From contig CP141132.1 of assembly GCA_035236585.1 (NCBI GenBank), positions 18,885,945 to 18,949,944 on the forward strand: a DNA stretch of 64,000 nt. Reading direction: 5' to 3'. A model generated the notes under the pieces. That model saw only the letters and a list, made by a program, of their open reading frames with translations. It did no database searches and was not told where the DNA came from. Shown in pieces: positions 32,812 through 46,300 of this stretch. Numbering within the stretch: position 1 is the first letter of the stretch; every line of letters starts with the position of its first letter. The position numbers were made by a program, and so were the translations under genes. This DNA is from Warburgia ugandensis. Taxonomy: Eukaryota > Streptophyta > Magnoliopsida > Canellales > Canellaceae.

Positions 32812-34734
32812 TGCAGGACAGCATCAGAACTAGAGACAGATTAGAGCAACGTTGCCAATGCCTGTCGTCATTACCTTACTTATATTTGGTAAATGGTACG
32901 TTGTAACTACACTTAGTTAGCTTGTCAAGATCAGCCATACTCTAGCCTTGCCTGGTTGAGAAAGAATCACAAATCTTGAGAATTGACTTCACTATTCTTG
33001 GATATTCTAATTAGTGTGCTCATGTAATCCTTCAAAAGAAAAATAGCGTTTAGGAGAACTAAAAATCTATAAACAAAGAAGAAAATTGAAGAATAGTCTC
33101 CGAAAATGGTGGTCCCCTGAAGATCCACATCAGTGTTTAAGAGAATGAGAATGATGTGGAGTCATAATCAAAGAGAGTGTCTGGGTTACAGTGAGCGAAG
33201 TGGCTTAACTTTGATGGTTGATCGGATATCACTGTTGAACAGGTTGGTGAACAGCTGGATAAACTTGCTAAGACAAATGTGAAAGTAGGATTGAATCAAA
33301 GAGGGAATAGATCATAGACCAAAGGTATGCTAGGAGATTGACGTTTTTTTCCCTATAGGCTGCATCATGGGGGAAACATCTCAATAGAGAGCTCCATCGT
33401 TAGAAGATTGACAGTACAATGAAAATCTCAAACCTTTAACAGTAGTAGAAGTGACTGAGAAAATAGACTACAATTTACATGCCAAAAATAGCCTTAGTTT
33501 GTCCCTGGTAGCTCCCTCCAGGACCCTGGTAGCTCACAGTCCGGGCTCTTTGGTCCGAAGATTTGACACGTAAACTCAGTACATATGAACCATTTGATGG
33601 GTGTACTGTACATGATTTTCTCAACAAGAGTAACATCAAATAGATGATCCTAGCAACTAATTAGATCCCTCTAACAGAATAAAGGCATAAATAGTCAAAT
33701 GTCCACATTCAACAAGCTGAAGACTGTTGATCGAATGGTTATGATCATCCAAGTAGCTGGAGCTCATATTAATTTGTTTGCAGTTTATGTAATCTGTATT
33801 CGTACATATTAAGATGTAAATAAAAGGATATATGGTGATCCCGTGATACTACTAGAAATAATTAACAAATATGAGTCGGATTGTATTTTCTTTACGATCG
33901 ATGTTGCCTGCACGTAAAGATTTCTACTTATATATCAAAAGTCAGCACGCAAATCTACATAGACTTAACTAGAATCTGAAAACATATTTATTAACAACTA
34001 ACTGCTGCCAAGTTTGGTAGCCATGAGATGCTGATCTTTGACAATCCCTTTCTGCAAATTCAATCTTCAAGCGGTCCGTTAGATGATTTGTACGTAGTTT
34101 CTAGATCAGGGAAATGGAAAGAGATGACGTCCTAGCCGGGGATTGCTTTTGTCCTGCCTAAGTTAGTTCTCTATGCATTTTAGTCAGGTGAAAATGCAAT
34201 GTATCTGGAATACCATTTTCTTCCCTGGAAGGAATCACGACTGAAAGGGTGTAAACAGGACAACATGACGTCAAGCCTAATGTGATTAGTACGTCCGAGT
34301 AGAGAAATTATCAATCTCAAAATAGTTGTGTTTTGGTTTAGAAGAAAATTATGGTGCTAAATCATGAACTAATCATGAAAAATGGCCAAATTCCCAGTTA
34401 ATTTTAGATAGTCACCGTTTGTCTAATAGCTTTTACCATTGACTGGGTGAGAATGAGCTTAGTGTACTTCTTTTCCTGGCCAATATAACATTGAAGGAGA
34501 GTTCAGTTGATGAAAGGTTATATCTAGCCGTTAAAAAGTCCATTTACAATCGGCATTATATAGATTTTTCTACCTGTTGCACACACAACTGGTGAAAGAA
34601 AGTCCATTTAGAATCTGCGTTATGCTGGCCATATAACTAGCTATTCACAAATACATATGGTTTTTGCAGGGATTAAGATAAGCTTTTTCTACAAGTTATT
34701 CGCAGCTTTTCTATTCCAGGTATTGGATAACCAT
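32812..34734. other. Intergenic, nothing identified
   Basis: No coding domain on either strand and no obvious repeat family. The word CCCTGGTAGCTC occurs twice near 33505-33533 as a small local repeat. Confidence 0.45.
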
Positions 34735-34930
34735 TGTACCTAAAAGGTTAAGCTTATAGGAAGTAGACCAACAATATTCATATGTCTAACACATCCCTTC
34801 ACATGAAAAGACCTTTTTCTGCTCTTGAATGTGAATTTGATAATTAGATGGTCTTAAGATTCGAACTCATGACATCTTAATAAAGCTTTGATATCATGTG
34901 ACATTACCATTTAACCTAAAGGCATAAACT
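34735..34930 (-). repeat. Short plant interspersed repeat with tRNA-like words
   Basis: The minus strand carries ATGATATCAAAGC and then ATGAGTTCGAATCTTAAG (34855-34900), the pair seen in a very common plant repeat with a B-box-like GTTCGAATC. The flanks share a partial direct repeat (TAAAAGGTTAAGCTTATAGG at 34741, CTAAAGGCATAAACTTATAA near 34916). The exact family is not known to me. Confidence 0.45.
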
Positions 34931-36584
34931 TATAAGTATTGCTGCTACCAGACACCTAGTAGGAAGATAGGTCTCTAGGGCTGTTTAGTATAGCAAGGAT
35001 CCCGTGCCAAGCAACTCCTTTGCTAGTCGGACAATCCGAAGACACTACACTTGTTATCTGAACAATGTAAAAGTAGGCAGAACTTAGTAAAAAATCATTG
35101 TTGAGTGATGGCAATTTAGAAAGATTATTCTCGATTTATTGGGCATCTTTGTTAACTGATAATAGAGGTCATTGTATACGGAATTTTATTTTTATTTCAT
35201 TATTTTTTTTTTGTTACAGCATTATACACGGCTTGATTTGATATCTTTCCTTAGGAAAATTGGTGAATATGAAAGAAATGTCGTAGCAACTCTTTCAACT
35301 TCCAAGAATATGAAAGAAATGTCTAAATCACAAGACTTGGGGCGCATGGCGTTCAATTAGTGCAATCAATCTTCAGATTGACTGTAGCTATCATCTAATC
35401 TGGGCCATGCTTGAGTTATTCTAGTCTTGTGGAGACAGTACTGTTTTCCAGTACAACCTCTTGGTTGTGTTCAAAGGAAAGTTGTGTTTTCTTTGAAAGA
35501 AAACCACGGATCTCCCCTTGGTATTCTTTGCCACTGGGGCTTTTGATCTGGTTTTAGGAGTTGATTTCTGGCTGGGTGCTTGTTTCTACTTTAGTACTGA
35601 TTTGGCTGTGATTGACCAGACGGTGGCTCTCTTTTTGGTGCTTATTTCTGCAGATGGTGCTGACAGCTTACTTTGGTCCATTGTGGCGGCCACATACGTA
35701 GCTTCATAATTTGACTTCCTGGGCCCTCAATATTTTGAGGACCATTGGCCATTCCGTTCGTCTACTGCAACTGAACGATCCGGATATTCGAATTTCGCAA
35801 ATTTCAGAACAAAGTTCCAGTAGCTGTTCTAAAAAAATGTGATTGAAAGGAAAAAACGAGAAAAAAGAAAAACAAGCAAATTTTATTAGAGTTTCGGACT
35901 GGAATGCTAGAGCGGGTGGAGACAAGCAGTCTGAAGTCAATTTTTTAAACTGTAGACACGCACTCATACACAGGCTTGAGCAGCCTTGAACTCATGACCT
36001 TCATAATGGAGGTCCTTCTATTTAGCTTTTGAGCCACACTCATACACACCCATGAACTGAAATTGACCATAACTTTAAGGTCATTTCCATTCTAAGTTGA
36101 AACCCAAGTGGTCTTGTTTTTACGCTCTTGAGCATGACTTATCCAGGGGTCATTTGGGGTTGCTTAGTGAAGGCTAAGTCTCGGCCTTTTTAGCTTTCAA
36201 GTGGTGGTTTTGTTTTGGGTCCCTGTGTTGCTATAGTTTAGTTATTAGATTAAAAGTAGTTTTGGCGCCTAAGCCGTTCTACTTTGGATCCGAATGTCTT
36301 AGAGAGATGAACTTTTAACTCTTATAGTTCAAGTTGGTTGGCAAAAAACTAATGTCACCAGAAATGCAATTCAAAGGTTATCTTAACAAATTCTTAAAAA
36401 AAAAGAAGTTGAAAGCTTGGGATTCCCAAAAGAAAAATGAAGGGCCGTAAGAGAACTGAAATAATCTTAAGGACCAAATAGAGAGATGAGGTGGAATCTT
36501 CTCACACTCTTGCATCAGAAATTGAAGGGGAGAGAGAGAGAGAGAGATCAATTGAAGGAGGAGATCAAATTAAAAGTCATTCAA
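34931..36584. other. Intergenic, no gene supported
   Basis: The reading frame at 35518-35709 looks hydrophobic but has no recognisable domain or gene context. Apart from the tRNA-like fragment near 36000 I see nothing assignable. Confidence 0.45.
35974..36036 (-). ncRNA. tRNA-derived SINE fragment
   Basis: The minus strand starts TGGCTCAAAAGCTAAA (A-box-like), and 30 bases later reads GGTCATGAGTTCAAGGCTG (B-box-like). Spacing suits a tRNA-derived SINE head; the sequence does not fold as a clean tRNA. Confidence 0.45.
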
Positions 36585-38568
36585 GATGAAATCAGATAAA
36601 AACAAAGATTTAGGTTTCTTTGGATTCAAGAAGGTGAGACAAAACAAGGTTTTTTTTTTCATAATATGCTTTCTGCAAGTCAAAGGACCAAAGCTATTCG
36701 TAAGCTTAATGTCACGGGCTTGCACTGCAAGGTCCGTGACCAAGGCTTGAAGGCTCCATGGAAGACTTATTTGGCTTGTGGACAAGGTTCAAGAGGCTTA
36801 AACCCATTGGTTAAGATCCATGGAGGAGGGCCTGATTCTAGAAGGCCTGGGTTCTGGAAGAACTCCATGTAAATATCTTGAAAGAGGGAAGGTTAGGGAC
36901 TTGTGTGGAGTTGTATAGAGCTTTCTAGATAGAGTTCTAGAATAGTCCTTAACCATTGGATTAGTGACATTTGTAATAATCCGGACCATCCATTGAGGAG
37001 GTGGATGGGAGATAACAAGTATAAATAGGTGTAAGCTCCTCAGTTGTAATCAGCTCAGATTAGCTCAGAGTTCAGCTAAAGTGAATACATTAGGAGAGTT
37101 CCTTTCTGAGTTCTCTTGAGTTCCTCTCATTGCTTTTAAGGGTGAGTGAGTGTAGCCCTAGCAAGTGAGAGTTTGGGGTTAAAGGCTGACTTGTGCCCAG
37201 GAATTAGAGTTGTGCACAAGTGCCGCACGGGTTTAGCATAGGTGAAAGTGCAACCCCGTGACATTAAGCTCGACAGCCACTAGCTAAAGGATCCTTCTCT
37301 ACTTGAAAGAGAAAATTACTTTCTTTTTAGCTCTTTATGGGGGCAAGCACACTTATAGACCATCTCCAGATGATATACTTTTACTTTAGAGAAAAACTTG
37401 ATTGTTCCTTTTCTACTGATGAGCTTGATAGAATGATCAAAATTATTCATTCAAGTGGCACTCCATGACCTGATGCCTTCACCCTGGCATTTTACAAACA
37501 CTTCTGAAGGATGATTACAAATGAGCTTTACCAAATGCTTATTATGTTTCAATTGGGTGCTCAAATGGGAAAATCTCCTCTTGCCCAAAATAGAAGGATA
37601 AGAGACAATTAGAAAGTACACACCAATCTTCCTTATTGGATCTATTTACAAACTGATAGCCAAGAGGATCAAAGGGGTCCTTCATTGTATCCTTGATAAA
37701 ACTCAATTTGCCTTCATAAATAATAGGCAAATTCTTGATAGCTCTCTTGTAGCTAATGAGGCAATTCTAGCGGATTATAGATGTGGTGGAAATGGCATCA
37801 TATGCAAATTCTATTTTGAGAAAGCTTATGATAGCATTTATTGGGAGTTTCTTAAATACAAGATGAGAACATTTGGGATTCGGTGAAGGATTTACATCTT
37901 GGAGCATGAATTGTGTCACAACTTCTTGGAGTTGCATACTATTGAATGGAAATCCTAAGGTTTTTATGTGCATCTAGGGGCTTGAGACAAGGTGATCTCC
38001 TCCCATTTTTATTCACTATTGTTGGCAAATGTTTAAGTAAATTTCTTTCAAGAGGATGTTCTATGGAATTGTCAAAAGGAATTCATATGGGAACACCTTC
38101 TTTACATATTAATCATTTACAATTTGTTGAGGATTTGTAGAATTGCAGGTAAATAAACCTCAACATCTTGATTTAAAGTAGTTATGCAAGGCAAGCATTC
38201 TAATGGTTTTTCTATACAACATGTTAATTTTGAAAATATAGCATGTTTAGTTAATAATTAGCAAATCAAGAAATTCAAATGTTATCACATGCTATTGAGT
38301 GCAAAGCAAGGAATTTTGCCATCAAATTGCCTTAACTTACTGGCCAGTTCATTTCACGTTCATTGGATTTAAGTGATAGAAAGAATTGAAAAGCGTCTTT
38401 CATATTGGAAAAGAAAATGCCTTTTTCTCACAGGTAGGGTAACTCTTATCAAGGAAGCCCTTGGAAATATTCTAACTTATTATTTGTCTCTTTTCAAGTG
38501 TCCATCAGCTACTGCTCATGAAATTGAGCTTATTCAAAAGGATAATTATAGGGTGACTTAGAATAGAA
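36585..38568 (+). pseudogene. L1-type LINE ORF2 remnant (reverse transcriptase), interrupted
   Basis: The linker before RT is at 36614-36709: W, then EGETKQ, then FFFH and SQRTKAIRKLN. This matches the W-x-x-E/D-G-x-x-N-T-x-FFH word of plant L1 elements. The solo LTR 36710-37263 interrupts. RT resumes with FSTDELDRMIKIIHSSGTP (37405), the stretch IAKRIKGVLHCILDKTQFAF (about 37660), NNRQILDSSLVANEAILADY, YFEKAYDS (about 37812), LRQGDLLPFLF (about 37982) and HLQFVEDL, where the usual ADD is VED (38115-38140). It then runs to ERIEKRLSYWKRK and LTGRVTLIKEALGNI (38373-38470). It is frameshifted many times, and is cut off at 38568 by the next LTR. Confidence 0.85.
36710..37263 (+). repeat. Solo LTR or TIR element, 554 bp, inside the L1 remnant
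   Basis: Starts TGTCACGGGC and ends CCCGTGACA. TTAA flanks it on both sides, and the inverted match extends outward to give 16 perfect bases (AGCTTAATGTCACGGG). A TATA box (TATAAATA) at 37020-37027 lies 240 bases before the right end, which favours an LTR. L1 coding similarity stops at one edge and resumes just past the other. No known transposase is inside. A MITE is the alternative reading. Confidence 0.7.
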
Positions 38569-40443
38569 TGTTGATTACTATAAAATTAAAAGAAATAATA
38601 GAATTTAAATAACAATAAATTGTAAACTTAGATCTATTCAACTAATGAAAATTACGCCAATCCAAGTTCAAAAAGACAAAAAAATTAACTAAATAACAAA
38701 TAAAATTCACTTCTCTAGCTTGATCTCTGCCAATTTCTTCAAATCTAGTGTCATCAAAGTTGATCAGCTTTCATCAATCTTGTAATTATTAAGGATCCAA
38801 TGGTTGGATTGTTTATATTTCTCAAAATTTTGATGATCTGCAGTAAGAAAAGGTTTTGGATTTTGGACAGCTTAGATCTAATTTTTGGGTTTTAGATTGA
38901 AGATCAGGATTATTGAATCATCTAGGAATTATCATAAGGAAAAGATTTGAGAATTGATTTGAAATCTGATGAGGAAAAGAACAGGAATAACGGTTATCCT
39001 ATTGGTTTAAGCTAAATTGTTGATTTGGTTAGGCTTAAATCAAGTAGAATTGACTACTTTATGCTTGGAATTAATTTGTGAATAAATACAACCTAGATAA
39101 GGTAAAATAGGAATATGGTTACAGACAAATTATGTAAAAAGACGAAATCAGATGGAAATGGAATTAATGGATTTGAGGTAAGGGTAGGAGTGGGATTTTT
39201 ACTAAAAATTCCTTTTCTTCTTCTTCCCATATCCATAACCAAGAGAAAAATGCAAGGAAATAGATAGTGCTATAGGGGGCTATTTGAAGGAAGAAATTGA
39301 AGGGAAAAGGAGAGTCTTTGTGTAAATCTAAGTTGGATTTTGTCCAAAACTAAGGAAACATGTAAAAAAGAAGAAGAAAGAAACACAATGAAAAATCAAA
39401 AGAAGAATTGGTGAAGAATAGGGACATGCATGGTTGGAAAAGTAGAGTAAAATGCTTTGAGGAATAGGGATTAAGATGGGCTTTGTTTAAATTTTTAGGA
39501 AATCGATTGTAATAACTAATTATTCAAGATGAACGGTGATGGGTATAAGGGAAAACCATGAAGAATCAGGAGAGTGGAATAGTAAAAAACTATGATTAAA
39601 ATTGAGAACAAGTGAAACGAGGAGGAAAACATGGAAGACATGATAGTAGAAATGAGGGATTATGAAGATTGCTAAAAGGTGGGAAACAATTGATGGAGGG
39701 GAAGTCTAAGAGAAAGATCAGAAAGAGAAGTTTGGGAATGAGGTTTATTTTGCCTTTACTATGTCTACTTTGGTTCTGAGAGAGAGGCTATCCAATAGAG
39801 AGAAGTCGAAACGGTCATTGCTCCTACAGTAAAGGAAGCCTGATAGAGAGAAAAAGATGCAGAGAAATGGGATTGAGTTATGGGTTTTTCTATAATATTA
39901 AGAGAGGTGGTGAGAGAAGGATAGGGATGGAGAAGAAGTGAGAGAGAAAGACAAAGGTAAGAGATGGAAGATGGGCTAGGAATGAGAAGGGAGAGATGGG
40001 GAAGGAGAAACATCCACCTGCTTCTGCTTTCCTCCTTTCTTTTTTGCTTCAACCATGCTACTCCCTTTATATAGCTTTTTCTAGAGGAGTTTGATTTTTA
40101 TTGCAATTCAATTTCTTTTCCTTTATCCAAATTTTAGCAATTTGTGTCTTGATTGTCTTCAATTTCTTCCTTTTCCAAGTTGTTTTTCCTTCTTAATCTA
40201 GTCTATTTAATTTTATCTGGACCATTCAATTCCAATTTGATTGATCTGCAACACACAAAATTAAATTAGAATCTTTTGATCAACTCCGATGATCATTTGA
40301 CCATTATATTTTGCAAATCAACAATTGGATGGTCAATTGGATCTAAAATGTAAAATTTTATGCAAAATTTCAAAATTGGTTGATGAGATGATCTAATTAG
40401 ATTCTAGATTAAAGGTATTTTGGCCAAAATTGGACCCTTAACA
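38569..40443 (-). repeat. 3' LTR of a Tat/Athila-like retrotransposon, 1.9 kb
   Basis: Plus strand starts TGTTGATTAC and ends GGACCCTTAACA (TG...CA, TGTT/AACA). On the minus strand the LTR is preceded by a purine tract (TTGAGGGGTG at 40444-40453), the expected polypurine tract. A TATA box (CTATATAAAGGGAG) lies near 40064-40075, about 370 bases into the LTR. It truncates the L1 remnant. Purine-rich frames inside are not genes. Confidence 0.68.
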
Positions 40444-40456
40444 CACCCCTCAACCA
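40444..40456 (-). other. Polypurine tract, putative
   Basis: Minus strand reads GGTTGAGGGGTG directly against the LTR start TGTTAAGGGTCC, where plus-strand DNA synthesis would be primed. Confidence 0.55.
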
Positions 40457-43345
40457 GGATTTTTTTAATCTTGAGCAAATCATGCCAAAAATCCAATCTC
40501 AAAATTTCAAAAATTATTTTAAATCAACTCTCCCACTTTGTCCTTAGAGAATTATCTTTAATAAAATTTTCAACTTTAGCATACTAATAAAAATGAATGA
40601 AAAATTCAAAACCTTACTCATATGCTAAATACACTCCACTTGAGCTCAAATCTTAGAGTGAGTGTGTGTGCAGTCTACATATACAATAATCCTTGTTTCT
40701 AAGTAGACTTCTAACTTTTGAACTCCATTTGATATATGTTTTGACCTCAATCCTCACTAATAACATAGACTCAGAAATAAAATTTCTCAAATAAAGGGTT
40801 CAAATTATATCTCTCTTCTAAATATATGAATAGAGTAAATAAAAGCAAATTTATCTCAAATATATTCATGAAGAACAGGAGTTACTAAGGAATTTAGTTT
40901 TGATCATTTTAGAATGGATGCCATTACCTTTGAATATTTAAAAATACTACTCTTTAACTCCTATCCTTTCATATCCTCATCAAGACTATATTCTTCCTAG
41001 AATCAATAGGCCTTTAGTTGGAAAGAAACGTAGGCTTAGGTAATGGTACAAAAGAAGGGTATAAAGATTATTCAAAGTTTCTTCATAAATAAGTAGAGGT
41101 TTTCTACTAAAGTTGACAATTCTTCTTTACTTTGTACCAGAGTGAATATGAATATTTTCATTTTTCTTCAAACTCTCTTTTTTTAGTACTTTTCTTTCTT
41201 TTCAACACTTTTAAATTGCTTAGAAGAACATTTCATTTCTTGATATTCTCTTTTCTACTTTTATTGCAGCTAAAAAGTACTTCATTCATCTCTAACTTAT
41301 CTTTCAAAAAAAATAGTTAATGGATAATTTTATACCGGGGTGATATGGATAAAGGTTAATTTGGGTGAGAAAAGAAAAGGCTTATAAGAGGCTCAAATTG
41401 ACTAACTAGTGTTAAAAATACTTCTTCTTTTTTTTTTTTTCCAAGCTTTATGTCTCTAAGTTAGCAACAAGGATGGCCTAAATAATTCTCTAGGCTTCAT
41501 ATAATCTATCAGATTCAATGAACTTCTAGAATTTTAAAGATAACACTTTAATAATTGAGGTAATTAGCCAAATTTAAGAATTAATGGGATCAAATTTTCT
41601 TTAAGCACGCTGGATAAAATTAGGAACTTTTAGAACCTTTAGAAAAGAATGAATGGCTCTAAAACTTACTTAAGTTATAGGGCTCCACTAAATTTCTTCA
41701 GGATCTCTAAGTTATAATTACTTATCAATTTAGACAATATATATGCAACTGTTTGTACATATGTGATATAAGACTTTACTTTCATGGAATACCTTAGGAA
41801 ATGAGTAAAATGATAAATTAATCATGTTTAATTCCATTAATAAGCTAAAGTTATCTCAATAGCTGATCATGATGAAGAATAATGAGACCAACTAAGAATT
41901 AATGTCCGTTGAAGAAAATTTTGAATTTATGTATAACCCTCATAAAAGAAAGAATGGCTCTAAACTCACTTGGGTTATATGTCTCCATAGATCTTTTTCA
42001 GGATCTCTAACTTAACATTTTGTGCAATTAATATTTCTAGTTTAATTTTTTGCAAAATACTTTAGAAATAGATAAACTAGCAAACTAATTATATTCAACT
42101 CTATTAATAAGCTAAAGTTCAACTAATATCTGAATATTCAGAAAATTTGAATTCTCATCTTTATAAAGGAACTTATTATATATATTTTTAAAATGCAAGA
42201 AAAGCTTAGAAATCTCATGCATATCTACGCGCCCAACCTAAATTAGACATTGTCCTTAATGTTTTGAAATATAGAACACCTATATAATGAATGGGTAATG
42301 TAGAACACTAAGACTTTCTAAAAACCCTGGGTTGCCTCCCAATGAGTGTTAAGTTTAATGTCTTTACCTAGACAAGGCCTAATGTACCATAATCTAAGCC
42401 TTACTAGTTAAACCTAATTTTTCTTAACCCAAAATGGACAATATTTCTCATGCCACTTCAGAATCTCATAGTAGTTTATATATTTTCTCCACCTTGAAAA
42501 TTTTGGTGGTAGTAATAATATGACACAGTAGACCACCACGATTTTGAATTTAGTGGGTCCACATTGATCATCCTCTATTTTCAGTATTTCATAATAGTCA
42601 ATATAATTCCTCCACCTTGAAAATTGAGGAACTGGTAACATTATGACATCGTGAACTAATGTGAATTTAAATTTTGTTGGACCATATAGCGATGAATGGT
42701 TCTCTTCTTGACCAAATTAAGGGATAACATAGACCTTTGTATTTAGTTCATCTTTTTCCTCTATTTTCCTTACAATGTCCTAAAATTGAGGTATAAGCTA
42801 ACTATGCACTTTTATAAAAAGTGGTTCTTGTATTACTAGAAGGAGGGACGTGGTAAGGATTAAACCCTGATTATCTTCTAATGTATACCCTAGAGTTAGA
42901 TGATGTAGGGCACTGCATTAATTGACTCTTCCTTTTCCTATTCAGTAGGCAAAGGTGAGGATTCAAATGGACCTTGATTACTATTTGGTGTTTGTTCAAA
43001 TATAGCATGTAGGCCCCAATCAAGTATGCTTAGTACATTGCAAGGCTCAATTAGAATTTTAGGTTCTTTAGGAAGTTCTACTATGGCTTACCATTGAGAA
43101 GTGTTCATTTATGACATGTCTCCAACAATTCCTTCACCTCCTTAATAGATGTGTCTTTATAAAATTCATAAAATAAGGAGGACACAATTTTAGAACATCT
43201 GGGTTGGATGTTGCTAAGGATTGATTCTCCTCCTTAATGGATGTCTCTTTATTAGAATCATAAAAATAAACAGGACATGGCTCTAGTAATATGATTCGGA
43301 GGTTTCTATGGATGGTTGTCGACTTTGTGGCTCAGAATGATCATA
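40457..43345 (-). mobile_element. 3' noncoding part of the Tat/Athila-like element
   Basis: AT-rich with no protein domain. On the minus strand 42375-42325 reads GACATTAAACTTAACACTCA then TTGGGAGGCAACCCAGG, a word I know from the 3' untranslated region of plant Tat/Athila gypsy elements (from memory). A diverged tandem duplication of about 127 bp lies at 42460-42712 (shared words CTCCACCTTGAAAATT, ATATGACA or TTATGACA). I see no reverse transcriptase, RNase H or integrase. Confidence 0.5.
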
Positions 43346-46300
43346 TTAAATTTCCATCCTATTATAAGTAACAATGGCTAAGGATGGTGAAAATTTTTGG
43401 GGCTGAATAGGTTCATAAGATATGTCCATCCTATCATCATTATCAGTAAGCAAAGATGGTTGAAGACTCTCCATTCCAAAATGATCATAAGATAGTTCCA
43501 TCCTATTATCAGTAATAAATGGCTCTCCATTATTCCCAATTGGTTCAAATTCTTTGATCCCTTTTATAAATTCAGTAATGTTTTTTTTAGCATATTTTCT
43601 TATTGCTTTCATTCTCTTCCTATTCCTCCCTTTCTCTTTTCATTTTCTCATTCCCTTTTTAATGATAGCAATGGTTTGATCTATTCTTTCACAAATTTGT
43701 TGCATATTCTCTTCTAATGATGGATTTTCATGTTGTAAAGGAAATGATTCATATGGTTTGTATTGTTGTGGCATCGAGGTACTGAAAAAAGGCTGAGCAA
43801 GTTGAACCCATGATGATTGACCCTGGTATTCTTAATAGTCATGTTAAGGTTGTTCAAGGTGGTACCATGTTGGTTCTCCCTAGTAGGATTTTGTGATGAC
43901 CTGGGTTTTCACATGCATTTTTAAATGCAAAACTAATTCCTAATGCGGGATCAATCCCTATTTTGAAAACACAATGTAGCAGAAAAATATTTTATTTTGA
44001 ATTTGTTTTGAAAACCCCAAGTGTCATTTTCTTTCAAGATGAACAAGGAAATTTTAAAAATTAAAACAATCATATATGTATATCCTAGGTCTATCTAATC
44101 ATAGCTCATAGCCCAACTGTAATAATTATATATACATGTCCAAAGGATAGATTATATACTTACATTCATACTTGTCTTTGTCTTTGTTCACTTGGTTGTA
44201 GTACTAATATTTTCTTATGCTTCTTCTAATCTTGTTGGAGCTAATCTGTAAAAATAGTGTATTTGGGTGAGTATTCCTCATACTTTGTAGGTGATTTGTT
44301 ACCACTATTTTGAAAACACGGCATGCAACATACATGGTTTCAAAAGAGACTTTGCATGTAAAACATCATGCTATTCCTTTTTATGTAAAAATACGTATTT
44401 ATGCATAAATCATAAGCTTGTTCATGCATTTTCCATTAGGGAAATATTCAGTAATCAACAATATAAATATCTTGAAAAATCATAGAGTAGTAATCACCCA
44501 ATCCATGTGCTAAGATCTCAGCAAACACTTCAAACCGACTAGTCAAAGTTAATGAATCATAGAATAATAATAGTTATAAAATTCTTAAAATAGTAATTGG
44601 TCAAAGTAGTTGATAGCATCACTATAGATATCATGCACATGGGTCTCTCGGCAAACACATCAAGCCAAATGGTCACAAGTACTCATCTACAACCATCTCA
44701 GTGCTATATGCATATCGATAAAACCGAAATCATAGGGTCAACTATGCTCACGATCCGAACACATCTAGAATTGTGTGTCTCCGGTATCTAGAGACCAATC
44801 CACCATAGCCTCCACGGTGACTATGGATATGTCCTTGAAAAGGGTGTCATGAACACCTCCAGTGGTTGTCCCTGTTTACAACAGTAGTCGAGAAAGGGAC
44901 AATACCTTTTGGTAGTGATACCATCCACCTTTGGTGGTTAGAGGCTAGGTGGCCAACCCTGTACATAAACAACCTTTCAGCATAGTGCCCACCAGGCTCT
45001 TTAGCCTGAAAAATATAGATACATGTAATCCAAAATCTTAATCATAGTAAATCATGTAATTTATGCAAGGAGTTTCAAAACATGCGAGCAATGCATTAAA
45101 TTAGTTCAATGCAAGCAATTGCATTTAAGATCTTAAGAAAAATATGCATACTCATTATGCGAATATCATATCTTAAAAAGCATACTAAACACGGTCATCA
45201 GGATTAAATAAATCAATTAGGTTCGTAAATGCATTTGAAAACTTAGCAGTATTAGACTACCTACCTCGACCGTCGTCACTTAACTCACGTCCCTCTTCAA
45301 TTCGAGTCCTAGAGTACCTTGGTGAGGTCTTGGATGTTATTTGGACATAAAATCCAAGTATTATTTCTAGATTCATAGATCAACGGCTAGATCTATACGA
45401 TTTGTGGGTCCTTAGTGGTCAATTTATGTGATTTTTGGGTTGATCTTGGGCTCATGATGTCCTAAGGTATCTAATAAATCTATTAATAAGATCCAATTAT
45501 AGTTGATCTTGTAGATACATGAAATCTTTATGGCTTTTAGGCTATAGTTGCCTTGAACAGTCTTATGATCCTAAATTTTATTGTATAAGTAGATCTGTGT
45601 CATAATTACGAATGCCACAGTTCTTTCGGATCGTCGATCGGAGTTATATAGCCTTCTTAATTACATTTTTAGTATTGCGAATCCATAGACAAACCAGATT
45701 TGACAATACAAGGCCCGCATGTCACAGTTCCCAGGACGAACATGCATCCTGGTTCACAACTGCACTCGCATGCCTACGCATGCCCAAAGGATGCTCAATG
45801 ACGTGCGTCCTAGACGGCGTCACGTGTGTATGTCTTTGGCGTAGGCACGCACATCATGGTTCCTAGGACGAACGTGTGTCCCAATCGAATGTGACCGCAC
45901 TTGCATGATCGCACACACCCGAGAGATGCTCCAGGGCGTGCCTTTTGGGCGACGTTGTGTGTGTACATCTTCGGCGCGTGAATAGGTTGACCTGGATGGG
46001 GCGGTCCGATCTGGACCGTCCAACCATCCTGTCTCCGGATCAGCCTCCAGGATGCCACGATGCCCAGACTGTCCTGGGTTTTTTGGGGTTTTGGGGTCCC
46101 ACGAACACGTTGGGTGGCTCAGATCTCGCATTCAAGCTGCCTATGTGGGGGATCTGCACCAAATCCATCGTCAGTGGTTTCACTGGTAATTTGTGGCTCA
46201 GTGAGACTAGATCTGGTCAGGATTTGGGGGAAAATGGAGGGGAGAGAAAGAGGAATGGAGAGGGGAAGAGGGATCTTGCCTAGAAGCTAGAGGAGAAGCT

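Noticed and set aside
32591..32906. Two frames sharing a similar peptide on opposite strands
   Set aside because: Explained by the inverted SINE pair; the same DNA is read from each arm.
35518..35709. Hydrophobic 63-codon frame, possible small membrane protein
   Set aside because: No upstream signals or domain, and not supported beyond being open; too short to stand out from chance.
42414..42641. 75-codon frame with an internally repeated peptide (FSRWRxYIxYYEILK)
   Set aside because: The peptide repeat follows from a ~127-bp DNA duplication in a noncoding retrotransposon region; no domain match.
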